Assembly: GCA_037176885.1 (NCBI GenBank)
Contig: JAWWNJ010000062.1
Coordinates: 1,116,001 to 1,180,000 of the forward strand
From: Favolaschia claudopus
Taxonomy: Eukaryota > Basidiomycota > Agaricomycetes > Agaricales > Mycenaceae
Length of the DNA: 64,000 nucleotides
Direction: 5' to 3'
The position numbers were made by a program, and so were the translations under genes. The notes below the pieces were generated by a model that was not told the origin of the DNA, did not search any database, and was given only the letters and a program-made list of their open reading frames with translations. Every line of letters begins with the position of its first letter. The first letter of the stretch is position 1. Below, in pieces: positions 49,864-60,304 of this stretch.

Positions 49864-51303
49864 TCTGGATGGTTGGAGGAAGCTTTTATAGGCGAGCAGG
49901 TGCGCACGGACCACCCTCTATGTGTTTGTGTTGTGATTTCAATCAACTGTCGGGATATTTGTTCGGCCGAGGAGGTCTGCAGGCTCGCGAGTTGCAGCAA
50001 AACTCAACCAAGGTGTGGTGCGTAGGTAACTTTGGTTTTTATTGAGAATGATATGGACGGGGCATGAAGAGACGACGATACGGTCAAATTTAAAATTGTG
50101 ATGGCCAAAATCGGCTTGTCGCTTCAAGCATCTCTGGTTGTGGTGGACATATTCTGGAGATATACGAGGGTCGCGCGTTGAGAATGCCTGCATCACTTGA
50201 GGTGCATAGAATTCGGGGTGGACTGTCGACGATATAAGCATCCCTAAGTAGTAACATGCCGTGAATTGAGATTGAACAAGGCCGGTGCATCAACTGCGAA
50301 TCTCGGCGCTATCCTTGAACGCGAGAGCTAAGCCGCCGACTAACCGGATGGAAAGGACATAGCAAGCCCCGGAGAAGCTAAAGCTTCACATAGAAGATGT
50401 GGGGTAGTTTCGTGGCGCAGAATTGCGCCAATCCAAAGATGAGCAAAATTTAGAGCGAAACAAAATGAAAGAAGGGGTGCGTTTCTTGCGGTCCGGGACA
50501 CTGGAGATTGGGCGTTAGATGCTACTGAGACCGAGATGCCATCTTGTTCCTGAGCTTGGGCGACGATTGAGGCTTGTTGTATGTATATCAGGGATATTTT
50601 TTGTGATTGCGCGCATTGAGCGCATGAGCAGCGGTTCGAGTGTTACCCGGTCCCATTCCAACGCCAGCATCAGAACCTGAGGAGAAGTATTGTGGCCAAG
50701 CTCGAGGACGCAGAGAAGTTGTGGTGAGACTTGGTTGGGGGTGCCCCAAAAACGTCACGGCAGACATCTTGAACGCAGTGGAATTGCGAAGGCCGCAAGG
50801 GAGCATTTTAAGACGGTGTCTACCAATGCGGAAAAACACTTAAATTAGATAGCACCGAGTGTACAGAATGAGACTTGACATCAGTACGTATATCGTCGCC
50901 ACAGATTCCGAGATCGTATGTTGCTGTGAACATCGCGATGTATTGTCGTAATGAATTATATTGTTCTTGGAATCGTGGAGCTTGGGCTAGGCGACCGGGT
51001 GTTCCGAGAGCTTGAGAGCGCTGAATTGAAACTTGAGCGTTGTTGGGACGCGGTACCGTCCGCAAGAGGTTCGCGAGAGGAATGGGGGAAGTATTGTGGG
51101 CTTGTGTGTGAGGATTCGTGGAGAGGGTAGAGATTGCAGAGCCCGGTAGATTTGGGGTAGACACACGGAATTTTCTCCTGGTCAATGTCGGGGAGAGAGA
51201 TTGGCCGATGACGACAGTTGGACCGGCCCTAATAAAACGCCATCAGTCTTGCGATCAGCGCTCACCGGCGCGTCATTCTCAAACTCACTCTTTTCCTTCA
51301 ACC
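49864..51303. other. 1.4 kb region between U2 and the MYND-like gene
   Basis: Contains the U2 promoter and the promoter of the next plus-strand gene. A minus-strand frame 50588-50806 begins with ATG and reads MLPCGLRNSTAFKMSAVTFL, looks like a mitochondrial presequence, and continues to PGNTRTAAHALNARNHKKYP, 72 codons; it could be a small mitochondrial protein but matches nothing I know. The minus frame 50820-51185 has no ATG. No tRNA is visible. Confidence 0.4.
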
Positions 51304-51990
51304 ATGTCCTCAGAAAACAGTCCCCTCAACTCTCCTGCAGAGATCATCGCTGTTTTGCACGACGAGGAGCCGCGGCCGCTCCGCCGTTCCACAACCTCCT
51401 CCTCACTATTCTCCGCGTATTCATCGTGTTCGAGGCTTTCCCTCGACCTGTCCCAGAAAACGGATCCTTCCGTGTATCTTACCCTAAGGAGCGGGACAAA
51501 CTCTGCCGTCGGCGCGTTCAGCCCCACCCCCGCCGCTCATGATGCCCTCCAATTATTTTTGACTCCCCAACGAAAACGCCGACGGCGGCCTGCAAATGCG
51601 TCGCCTGTCACACCCTTGCCGGAGCGCGCGCTCACCATTCCCTCCATAAGTCGCGCTCCGCCCCCCGTCTCCGACCGCGCACCCCCGTCCCCCTCCTCCG
51701 CGCCTCTTCTCGACTTCCATCCCCTCGCCCCGACACCTCCCCAAACAACACTCGCATCCGTCGAGCGCCATTCCCGCCTTACCTTCCAAATAAAATGCGC
51801 AACCTGTCGCGCACCCGGTACAAATTTCCCCGCCTGTCCCCGGTGCGGTGTTGCGTGGTGTTCTCGCCAGTGTAGGATCGCAGGGAAACAGCATGCCTGT
51901 CGCGCCGAGCTTTTCGGCAGCGAGCGGAGACACTGCAGAACAGGTACCGGGATATCTCAGCCTCCGATAGTCTTGCCTTCTCCAAGATAA
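51304..51990 (+). CDS. Pro/Ser-rich protein with C-terminal MYND-like zinc finger
   Basis: Single-exon plus-strand gene of 228 codons, unusual here because almost all neighbours have introns. The first two thirds are low complexity (Pro, Ser, Ala, Thr with a basic patch QRKRRRRPANAS). The C-terminus has paired Cys: CATCRAPGTNFPACPRCGVA, then WCSRQCRIAGKQHACRAELF. Spacing C-x2-C-x8-C-x2-C-x4-C-x3-C, then H-x-C resembles a MYND or MYND-like zinc finger used for protein contacts. The part after it (GSERRHCRTGTGISQPP) is short. No SET or other enzyme domain is attached. Function unknown; a role as adaptor is only a guess. Confidence 0.65.
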   Translation: MSSENSPLNSPAEIIAVLHDEEPRPLRRSTTSSSLFSAYSSCSRLSLDLSQKTDPSVYLTLRSGTNSAVGAFSPTPAAHDALQLFLTPQRKRRRRPANASPVTPLPERALTIPSISRAPPPVSDRAPPSPSSAPLLDFHPLAPTPPQTTLASVERHSRLTFQIKCATCRAPGTNFPACPRCGVAWCSRQCRIAGKQHACRAELFGSERRHCRTGTGISQPPIVLPSPR

Positions 51991-52304
51991 CGCCTCGCAC
52001 CACCATTTATACTTTATTTATTCCGAATATGTGAGGGTCTCTGCATGTACGACGAGGTAGCATGTAGATGTATTCATGTATACTGTACTCTTGAATCTAA
52101 ACCCAGTCTATGTTGATTTTTCTAAACTGGCTGGATGAGAGAGAGAAATTGCTTGCACGTCGATCATGTATGACGATCGTCGATCCATCGGCGTTCAATT
52201 TCAATCATTGATGCGATTGATGATGTGCAGATCAGTTTGGCACTTGTGAAGTAACGTCAGATAGAAGCTGAGAGCTCCGTCCAGTCTACGACCACTCTTG
52301 ATGT

Positions 52305-53825
52305 CAAAGTGCGACTAAGGCTTGGGAGTTCGATGCCACTGAAATGAACTCAGACCACACGCAATTTTCGTGAATTTATTTATTTATTTTCGGGGCGAAC
52401 AAGTCCCCGCCACTATTACGCGAGGCCATGGGGTAAAACCCTGTGGGTGACACGCTCCGGTTGCCCCTCGGCGCGTCTTCACTCCCCCACGACCAGGACA
52501 AGCCGCCCCCTCCCATTATTAGCGGTCCAAAGACTACATACATACAAGCGACAGGAATCTCAAGATAGTTCTGCGGCGAGGATCACAGCTTGAGGCACAG
52601 AGCGTGCTAGTGAGTTTTGTGTTTGAGGATATCTGCGAACAAATGTTAGTGTGGCACGAGTCGTCCACAGCAATGAAACTTACCGAGTCCGAACCCATTC
52701 AGAGCCAATAGTCAGTGCTCATTCCTTAGTTCGAACGCGTTCAATGATCCTGGGCAAAAGACACCGAGGGAAATCAGAAAAAAAAAACACCTTTTTTCTT
52801 GACGACAAGGTTTCACCGGCGCACGGGCTGGGTGTCGACAGGGACGGTCGGGCGCATTGACGGTCAACCAGGAACGGCACTAGCGCATTTGATGACTGTC
52901 ATCGACGAGGAGGAAAGGCCTATAACATTGCCAGTGGCAGAGGCGCTCACTCCACCCCAGCTTCCTACTATCGATCGAGTCTTGATAAAGTGTATCGAGG
53001 TTCACCGAGGGTATGGTCGCACCGCTCGGACTAGTCGGAAGCCATTCAGAGCCAAGAGGGGGTGCTCAATCCTTAGTTTGAGCGCGTTCAATAACCTTTG
53101 AAGCTAAGGGAAAAAAGATGCACCTTTTTTTCTTGATGCCAAACTTCTCGCTGCTTGAGGCACAGAGTGTGCAAGTGACTTTTTTGCTTGCGAATATCTA
53201 CGAACAAGTGTCACTGTGAAGCGAGTCATTCCTAGCAATGAGACTTACCCAGTGGTAGTCCGAATCCATTCAGAGCCAATAGTCGGGGCTCAATCCTTGG
53301 TTCGAACGAGTAGGCATCAGACGCCACTGAGGAAAGCAAAAAGACACACCTTTTTTTCTTGACGACAGATCTGCGCCCGTGCGCTGGCTGAATGTCGACA
53401 GGGACGGTCGGGCGCATTGACGGTCAACCAGGAACGGCACAAGCGCATTTGATAACTGTCATCGACATTGCCAGTGGCACAGGCGCTACTCCACCCCAGC
53501 TTCTTCATCAACCATCGCGTATTGAGGCCTATTGAGAAGATGGTCGCGATAGTCGCGCCGCTTGGGACATGAGATAGGACACCACGGACGCCGATGGCAA
53601 TGGGTCCTCGACTGCGAGAGGCACAACAGGAACCAGAGAAACTCACACCTTACATGTCTTGAGCTCACAGTTGTTGAGCAGAGTTGAGGTCCAGTGGGAG
53701 GGAGGTGGTGGTAGAGGAGAGAGATGTGTGGACGCCCACAACTGACCACAATTGGCTTAAATAGGCTGACCCGGCAAGTTCCGGACTGATTGATGGCAGG
53801 TGGCACAAAGGAATGTGGCCGCGTA
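52305..53825 (-). repeat. Inverted repeat copy A (1.5 kb, intron-bearing unit)
   Basis: Its reverse complement matches 61566-62741 almost from end to end. Read on the minus strand it starts near 53825, has a TATTTAA box (53757-53763), a short exon, a GT-AG intron at 53612-53653, a larger exon, and tandem modules each with a 51-nt intron (53198-53248 and 52633-52683) starting GTAAGT and ending TTCGYAG. It is longer than copy B because part of the large exon and the module are duplicated (52815-53190). The outer end 52305-52400 contains TTTATTTATTTATTTTCGGGG. No transposase or reverse transcriptase is encoded. No target-site duplication is visible. Outer neighbour is the MYND-like gene, inner neighbour is TAD2. 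Confidence 0.85.
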
Positions 53826-54141
53826 CTGTGGGCGTTCACGCCGCCAGATTCACGGTTCAGACTTCAGGACGCGCCGAACGACGCAGAGGATCCCAGGGAG
53901 GGTAGAATGCAACTTCGCGAAATTTAAAGCGCGTCACTCACTTTCAATTCCACTACTCGAGTACATGTTGCCAACACAGTGCTCGCGACATGAGTCTTCA
54001 GCACAACGCGCGATCAAGGCACGGAAAATCAGTCTCCCGGCGACCACACGAAGGGCGATTAACGAGCAAGACCTGCTCGCCAGCTACACAGTACTAGTGC
54101 GCTTCCTCAACAGTCTTATTGCCTGTCGCGTTCCGTAGATA

Positions 54142-54896
54142 TCATCGGGGTAGTATTTCGGTTTTCAAGACTCTATTCGCTTTGGATTTGGGTACAGGGG
54201 CTAAACATATATCAACCCAGAGGTGAAAGAGAGGCGCTCAATTCACTGACCGTTGGAGTTTTCGGTCACATAAAAACGCCGCAAGATGAGGATTGCCTCG
54301 TCTCTGGCGTATCCCCCGATCGCCTCGTACGGCGGATGCGAAGGATGTTCAAGTCTGTATTTTTTGGGACATGCGCGGTCAATACTGAAGGACTTAGACA
54401 TTGACGCACCCTTTGTTAACGCTGATAACCCCAGCACATCCACCGAACCTATCGTTCTCACAGCCGTAGAAGACGCATTTAATTCCAAGCTGTCGTAGGG
54501 CGGAGGCACACATTATACAAGGCTCGACTGTCACATACAAAGTCGTGTCGGACAACGGATACTGGGTAGACATTCCCAGCGGCGTGAGCGAAGAATCCGC
54601 CAAGATCTCATCAATAGCTTCCAGTTCTGCATGTCGTGTAGCCTGTAGTTGAGGAGTTGCTTGAGATTAGCGTCGCCGAGTAAGCTGGCTGCCGACATTA
54701 CGAAGTTGGTTTGTCCGGTTTCTGGCTTTTGCGATGATAGTATTTCCACGAACGAAGACACACCCGACAGGAACCTCGCCTGCAGCTAGAGCCTCTTCTG
54801 CCTAGTCGGACACAAGTTACCAAGAGAGTTGGGTTGAGGACGTTGAAGCGGTACCATGAGCATGGCTTCGGCCATGAATGCTGCGTCTGCTTCCAT
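54142..54896 (-). CDS. TAD2: tRNA-specific adenosine deaminase catalytic subunit Tad2
   Basis: Minus-strand gene. Start at 54894-54896 gives MEADAAFMAEAMLM, then AEEALAAGEVPVGCVFVRGN, NTIIAKARNRTNQLRN, ATRHAELEAIDEILADSS (HAE zinc/catalytic motif), LYVTVEPCIMCASALRQLG (PC-x2-C), IKCVFYGCENDRFGGCAGV and SVNKGLEHPSHPPYEAIGG, then RDEAILILRRFYVTENSN and APVPKSKANRVLKTEILPR. The HAE and PCxxC motifs are complete. Tad2 with Tad3 deaminates A34 of tRNA anticodons to inosine; it is essential in yeast. Introns at about 54796-54843, 54656-54698, 54361-54416 and 54200-54253 are GT-AG and join in frame. An upstream start exon is possible. The gene lies just inside repeat copy A. Confidence 0.88.
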
Positions 54897-55398
54897 GGAA
54901 CTATTAGAAGATGACTGTTACAGTATTCTCAAGGTTTATTTGTTTGCCTTTCATCAACTCGCCTTTGCCTTCAACGACCAGCGGCTCCCCGTTACTTCCA
55001 ATCTCACTTCTTCAGCTTCTTGCCTTCCGTTGGCGCTGTATAGGGCTCCAATGTCCCATCGGCTTCCTGGCAGCTAATATGAGCTGTGATGTCGGCGTCG
55101 CTTCCCAGCAAGCACAAAATTTTGAATGAAAGGAAATTCAACCTCCGCTGTGCGGGTGTACTCTCGCCCTGCTCTTGAACCCCGTCTCGAAACGTTTCAT
55201 CTCAACTCGGACATTTCTACGGGCTGTACATTCTCGCCGTACAGCGTACTAACGTCCATCATGATTGGGCGTCCAAAACTGGCTATATGAACGACTTGTC
55301 GTGCGCGCTCGGTTCGGAATCGGCCGGCGGCCTTTACTCACTGCCCTCAAATACGACCAGCCTGAGGATCACCTTTCCGAGTCTGTCTCTCCGCCGTC
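54897..55398. other. intergenic region between TAD2 and the secreted-protein gene
   Basis: About 500 bp, promoter region of the two divergent genes. Open frames here are short and lack domains. No repeat copy or RNA gene is visible. Confidence 0.45.
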
Positions 55399-56196
55399 AT
55401 GCCCCTCACGACTCTCGCCACTCTTCTCTTCGCCCTGCACCTCACGGCGAGCGTGTCTGTTGTCCCACAGTACGGGACCAGCCCTTTTCGCTTGGGATTA
55501 GCCGGTGCACGCAATCGCCGCGCCGACCTCCCCAACGCGCCCCAATGCGAAACTACTTGCGACCCTGTGGAAGATATCCTCGCAACGATGGTAAGATATA
55601 TTCGCGTCCACGAAGCGCATAATTCAAAATCCTGATGTTGTATATGAATCAAGAGTTGCCCTCCGAGTCAATGCTGCACGCCCTTGTTCCAATCAAGCTA
55701 CTTCAATTGCCTGAAATGCGTAGGCACCGCTACCAATGCAACGAAAGCGGACTGGGCTGTTGCTCAGGCCGACGTTGATGGTGCGTTCAAGAGACTCATT
55801 TCACATGCAGCTTGCTTAAAATCCAATTCATCAATTTCGTGCACAGGTCTAACAATCGCCTGTTCTGTTCAAGGATTCTCTCTCCCCGAACTAACACTCC
55901 CCACGCAAGACCCAAACCGCACATTATCCACAGCGTCGGGTAGCCGGACTGGATCCATTTCTCAAATCACCATATCTTCTTTGTCGGCGCCGAGTGGTGC
56001 TCCTCCTACAACCAGATCGCAACAGACGGTCACGGAGCTGAGCAGTAGTAGCCAGACTCCGGTACAGCAGTCTACTGCGAATCCTCCTGCACCAACCACT
56101 AGCCAAAGTGGGGCGGCATCGCATCTGCGTGTTGAATTTATTGCGACAATGGGAATTCTGACTACATCATTGTGGTTTGGAGTTTATTGTGCATGA
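55399..56196 (+). CDS. Secreted Cys-rich protein, probably GPI-anchored
   Basis: Two exons (55399-55590 and about 55653-56196). The N-terminus is a signal peptide (MPLTTLATLLFALHLTASVS). The mature part has about ten Cys in CETTCDPVEDILATM, SCPPSQCCTPLFQSSYFNCL, KCVGTATNATKADWA, SHAACLKSNSSISCTG and LTIACSVQGF, with several N-glycosylation sites. A Ser/Thr/Pro-rich tail follows and ends with a hydrophobic stretch (VEFIATMGILTTSLWFGVYC) preceded by small residues (SQSGAAS), as in GPI-anchored fungal surface proteins. The pattern is common among basidiomycete cell-surface proteins of unknown role; I recognise no named family. Confidence 0.7.
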
Positions 56197-56353
56197 TTTG
56201 TACGTCTTGAACGAACGAATGACTCTGGATGAACAATTCAATATTCATATGTGTACAACATGAATGTGCTTTCTGAGTTCTCATTGTGATACAGTGTACA
56301 TGGCATGCGTTAAGTACTTAAAGTAGGGGATACAAACGGCCCTCTTCCCCAAT

Positions 56354-57748
56354 TTACAACGGCTCGATGAGGGGGATGGGCCCAGCAGGGACAATACGGG
56401 TCGCGTTGATCTGGGAAGCTGTTGAACTGGATAGAAGTCATCCTGGTGAAGAGAACTTGCCTGTGGATGCGACCAATAATAATGTGTCTTAATGTGGTCA
56501 AAGTCTGTCGAGTCCTTGAATGCAGCATTCTTCCAGTACAAAGTCTTCATCCACCTGTTACATATATTCAGAGAAGCAGTCTGAAAAAAATAGCAAATTA
56601 CATACCGATTGATCTCTGGGTACCCTGCGCGGATGGTGTTGAAGTTGCACTTGAAATGGCCGACATATACAGGGTCGAACCGAATCTATCATCATCCATC
56701 CAGGTGTCAACCAGCTGTATGTCAGAAAACAAAATGCAAGGAGCACGTACGATCGTCACCCAGAGACGGACGTCGGCCTCAGTGAGGCGTCCACCAACTA
56801 AGAAGTCATTTCCCTTGAGAATCTTTTCGACTTTATCGAGTCCCGCGAAGACGATCTTTACAGCGGTTTCGTACGCCTGTTGTTGGGTTGCGAAGCCGGC
56901 GCGATATACGCCGTCTATTGAGTAATTTATGCTCAGTATGGGGAGAGAACGTTCGATGGCCAAAGAGCGCCGTACTGTTAATTTCAGGATAGACCCAGTC
57001 ATTGATTGAGTCGATTTCTGCGCGGTGTTCCTCCGGGTACAGGTCGATGGCCGCCTTGTCCTGGGGAATAAGCTGATTGAACGCGGTGTTGAACATACGG
57101 ATGATCTCAGACGATTCGTTATTGACGATCGTGTTGTTAGCCTGTTATGAATGAATGAGGATAAAATCAACGATCGTACTCGCAAGAAATACCTTGTCCC
57201 AAATGAAAGGAACCGTGAAGCGCCCTTCATACTCCGGGCTGGCCCGCAAGTAGAGATCCTTGACGTGTTCTGCGTTGAAAAGCGGATCGACCTGAGCACC
57301 AGGGAACGCGTCCACACTGGCAAAAGGCCATCCGTTGGCTCCCATTTTCGGCGAGACAATGGTTACAGCTGTGTCAAATGAGTTGTTTGCTCGGGAGAGA
57401 TAGTATGAAGCCCACGGAAGATGTCTTCCAAGCCTTTGAGCTTCCTAACAATGAGTGTCCGCGTAGCCCATGCTGCAACCGAGATTAGGTCTGATGTAGT
57501 TGAAGCGCATTTGCCGTATCGACTCACGGCACGCGTATGAGACGTAGAGATGGTATCTGCCTGTGCTCACGGCGATTGAAGGTTCGATTTCGATCATAGC
57601 TTGACGGGAACCCACCTTTTTCTGGGGCGAACTTGCCTCCAGGTTCAATGAAATCACGGAATGACGCAGCCGCACGGGTGAAGTGCCCGTCTGCAGAGTA
57701 CTTCGCTTTGGAGATGTCAGAAAGATGTGAGGTATCTCTTGCGGCCAT
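56354..57748 (-). CDS. ECM4: Glutathionyl-hydroquinone reductase (Xi-class GST, Ecm4-type)
   Basis: Minus-strand gene, start ATG 57746-57748 (MAARDTSHLSDISKAKYSAD). Exons give FRDFIEPGGKFAPEKGRYHL, YVSYACPWATRTLIVRKLKG (the CPWA catalytic motif), FPGAQVDPLFNAEHVKDLY, RFTVPFIWDK, IIRMFNTAFNQLIPQD, FLVGGRLTEADVRLWVTIVR, RFDPVYVGHFKCNFNTIRAG and HIKTHYYWSHPQINATRIVP, ending GPIPLIEPL. That is the full Xi-GST/YqjG layout. The enzyme removes glutathione from glutathionyl-hydroquinones; in wood- and litter-decay fungi it is linked to lignin-related aromatics. The last intron, 56411-56460, begins GCAAGT after CAG. Only this GC donor gives the conserved HPQINATRIVP end; the nearby GT donor gives a diverged end. 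Confidence 0.9.
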
Positions 57749-58686
57749 GTTGGAGGTGGAGAAAGAACGCGTCGAGGATTTATAAAGCGATTTCGCTGCA
57801 CGTGGTGCGACGGCGACTGTGCGAGTTGGAAGCCCAAAGCGAGTTAGAGTGCAAGACTACAAGACGGAGACAGTCAGCACTCGCGTATTGGAAGGATTCA
57901 GAGTCTGACCAGCCTCAATAATTTGAAGGACATGCAGACCGAGGCAGACCGTCGGCGTTCCGCGCATTACTCAGTCAATTCGATAGCTCATCTACACCAC
58001 TCATTACGACGCCTTTACGCGTGAACTGAGGATGGTATTTGAATCGGTGGTTCAAGAAAATATTCATTTCACAGTGGTTGAGCGTTAAGAAAGCAAAGGA
58101 ACGTAACAATCACCAATCAAACTTTCTGTTCCACAACCACCATCTCGTATTTTGTTTCTAAATCTCCCAGTCAGAGTCGTACCACTACTACCAGTCGCTG
58201 CGACGCTATCCACCACGATATCACGGGTCTTTCACTGCGACGAACGCACACCTCTCAGAAACTGGAGAACTGATCGCCATGACCGTCGACGGCCCGCTGA
58301 ACTCCAGATCAGATCTGTTTTATTCGACGCAGGGGTGTCTGGTTACTAGTACTTGCTCAACATCGTCGGGGCGGACGGAGCGTCAGGCAGCATCATCTGA
58401 CAAAAGGTAGACCAAATTATCCGGTTTTTTCCCCCAAGCGCATGCGCGTCTTTCTTTGTTGCTACGAATACGAACTCTGCGAATACACGCCTTCGAATTC
58501 TCATGTCCGAGACAACCCCGTCCACGAACACACTCGCCACACAACGATGGTCCCTCGTACCCCCGTGACGCCTCATGTGAAGTTCCTTCTCATTGCAGCT
58601 TGATTTCCGACCACTGTGCTTCTCCGTCGACCGGTCCAGAGAGCTTATAAGTATGCGCGTTCCCAATTCATGAAAAGTGATCAGAA
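57749..58686. other. 0.9 kb intergenic region
   Basis: Divergent promoter region of the Xi-GST gene (minus) and the GH54 gene (plus). The minus frame at 58346-58705 has no domain. I see no RNA gene or repeat. Confidence 0.5.
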
Positions 58687-60304
58687 ATGTTTCCATACGC
58701 TTCACTAGTTGCGTTGTGTCTGGCCGCTACCCTCGTCGCCGCAGGGCCATGCGACATCTACGCTTCAGGCGGAACTCCCTGTGTTGCCGCCCACAGCACT
58801 ACCCGCGCACTATTCAGCGCCTTCAGCGGCTCTCTGTATCAAGTCAAACGCGGCTCTGACGGTGCCACGACAAACATTGCGCCGTTGTCTGCAGGCGGTG
58901 TCGCTAATGCCGCTGCGCAAGACTCTTTCTGCTCTGGCACCACCTGCTTAATCACCACCATATTCGACCAAAGTGGACGAGGCAACCATTTGACAGCTGC
59001 TCCGCCCGGCGGCGCCGCTAGCGGTCCCAACCCTGGCGGCGTTGACGACACGGCTGCCGCGGATGGTGCTCCAGTAACGTTGAACGGACAAAAGGCATAT
59101 GGTGTGTTCGTTTCCCCCGGGACCGGGTACAGGAATGACGCAACAAACGGTATCGCTGTGGTTCGTATCGTCAGCCGTTCTCCATCTATTGCTGTGTTCT
59201 TACTTGAATGGTCACCCTCAAGGGCGACGCCGCAGAGGGCATGTACGCGGTTCTCGATGGCACGCATTTCAACGGCGGATGCTGCTTCGACTACGGGAAT
59301 GGCGAGACTTCAGCGCGCGATACGGGTAACGGACACATGGAGGCCATCTACTTCGGTAACAGCGGAGTCTGGGGCACAGGCTCTGGTAGCGGTCCCTGGA
59401 TCATGGCTGAGTTGAATAAGTTTTCAAATCTCAATTCGGCCCATTGATTTCCGCTTGAATTAGCTTGGAGAACGGTCTATTCTCCGGATTCAATGTCAAG
59501 AACAATCCCGCCGATCCTACGATTACAAACAGATTCATCACCGCCGTCGTCAAAGGACAACCAAACAACTGGTCGATCAGAGGGGGTAATGCTGCCTCCG
59601 GCTCGCTCTCGACCTTCTACAGTGGTGCCCGCCCGAACGCGTCAGGCTACAATCCCATGCACAAGGAAGGCGCCATCATTCTCGGTATCGGTGGTGACAA
59701 CAGTATCAGCGCTCAGGGCACTTTCTACGAGGGTGTCATGACGTCTGGTTTCCCCTCCGAGGCGACTGAAAACTCCGTTCAGGCCAACATCGTCGCAGCG
59801 AGGTACGCTACCACCTCTATGACGAGCGGGCCCGCTATTAGTGTGGGCTCTCATGTCTCGCTCCGCGCGACAACGGCCTGCTGCACGACTCGCTTCATCG
59901 CTCACACCGGCTCTGCGGTCAACACGCAAGTGGTGAGCTCCAGTAGCGCCAGTGCTTTGAAGCTGCAGGCGAGCTGGAATGTCGTTGCGGGTCTGGGGAA
60001 CAGCGCGTGTGTGTCATTCGAGTCGCGCGATACGCCAGGAAGCTTCCTGCGGCACGCGAATTTCGTGCTCTTGGTGAACGCGAACGACAACTCGAAGCAG
60101 TTCAAGGAGGACGCGACGTTCTGCCCGAAGGTTGGCCTCAATGGGCAGGGTAACTCGATCCGCGCGTGGGGCTACCCGACGCGCTCTTTCAGGCACTTCA
60201 ACAACAGCCTCTTTGTCGCAAGCAATGGGGGCCCGAACACATTTGACGCTGCTTCATCGTACAACGACGATGTCAGCTTCGTCGTTTCTACCGCGTTTGC
60301 TTGA
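58687..60304 (+). CDS. GH54 alpha-L-arabinofuranosidase with CBM42
   Basis: Three exons (introns about 59157-59221 and 59409-59463) give close to 500 residues. Signal peptide MFPYASLVALCLAATLVAAG, then GPCDIYASGGTPCVAAHSTT, LYQVKRGSDGATTNI, FDQSGRGNHLTAAPPGG and TGYRNDATNGIA. The catalytic core has EGMYAVLDGTHFNGGCCFDY, followed by GNGETS carrying the nucleophile Glu, and IGGDNSISAQGTFYEG, where the Asp is the acid/base. The CBM42 is complete: VSLRATTACCTTRFIAHTG, FVLLVNANDNSKQFKEDATF, GNSIRAWGYPTRSFRHFN and SYNDDVSFVVSTAFA. It removes arabinose from arabinoxylan and pectin outside the cell. All conserved residues known to me are present. Confidence 0.95.

Noticed and set aside
53317..53646. 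A 109-codon minus-strand frame in repeat copy A as a protein gene
   Set aside because: Its apparent start is a GTG that is part of the first intron's donor region, not an ATG. No domain is seen; I kept it only as a low-interest open frame within the repeat.
52305..53825. Repeat copies as ends of a classical DNA transposon or LTRs of a retroelement
   Set aside because: They are inverted (LTRs are direct), enclose only cellular genes, show no target-site duplication, and carry no transposase, integrase or primer-binding site that I can see.
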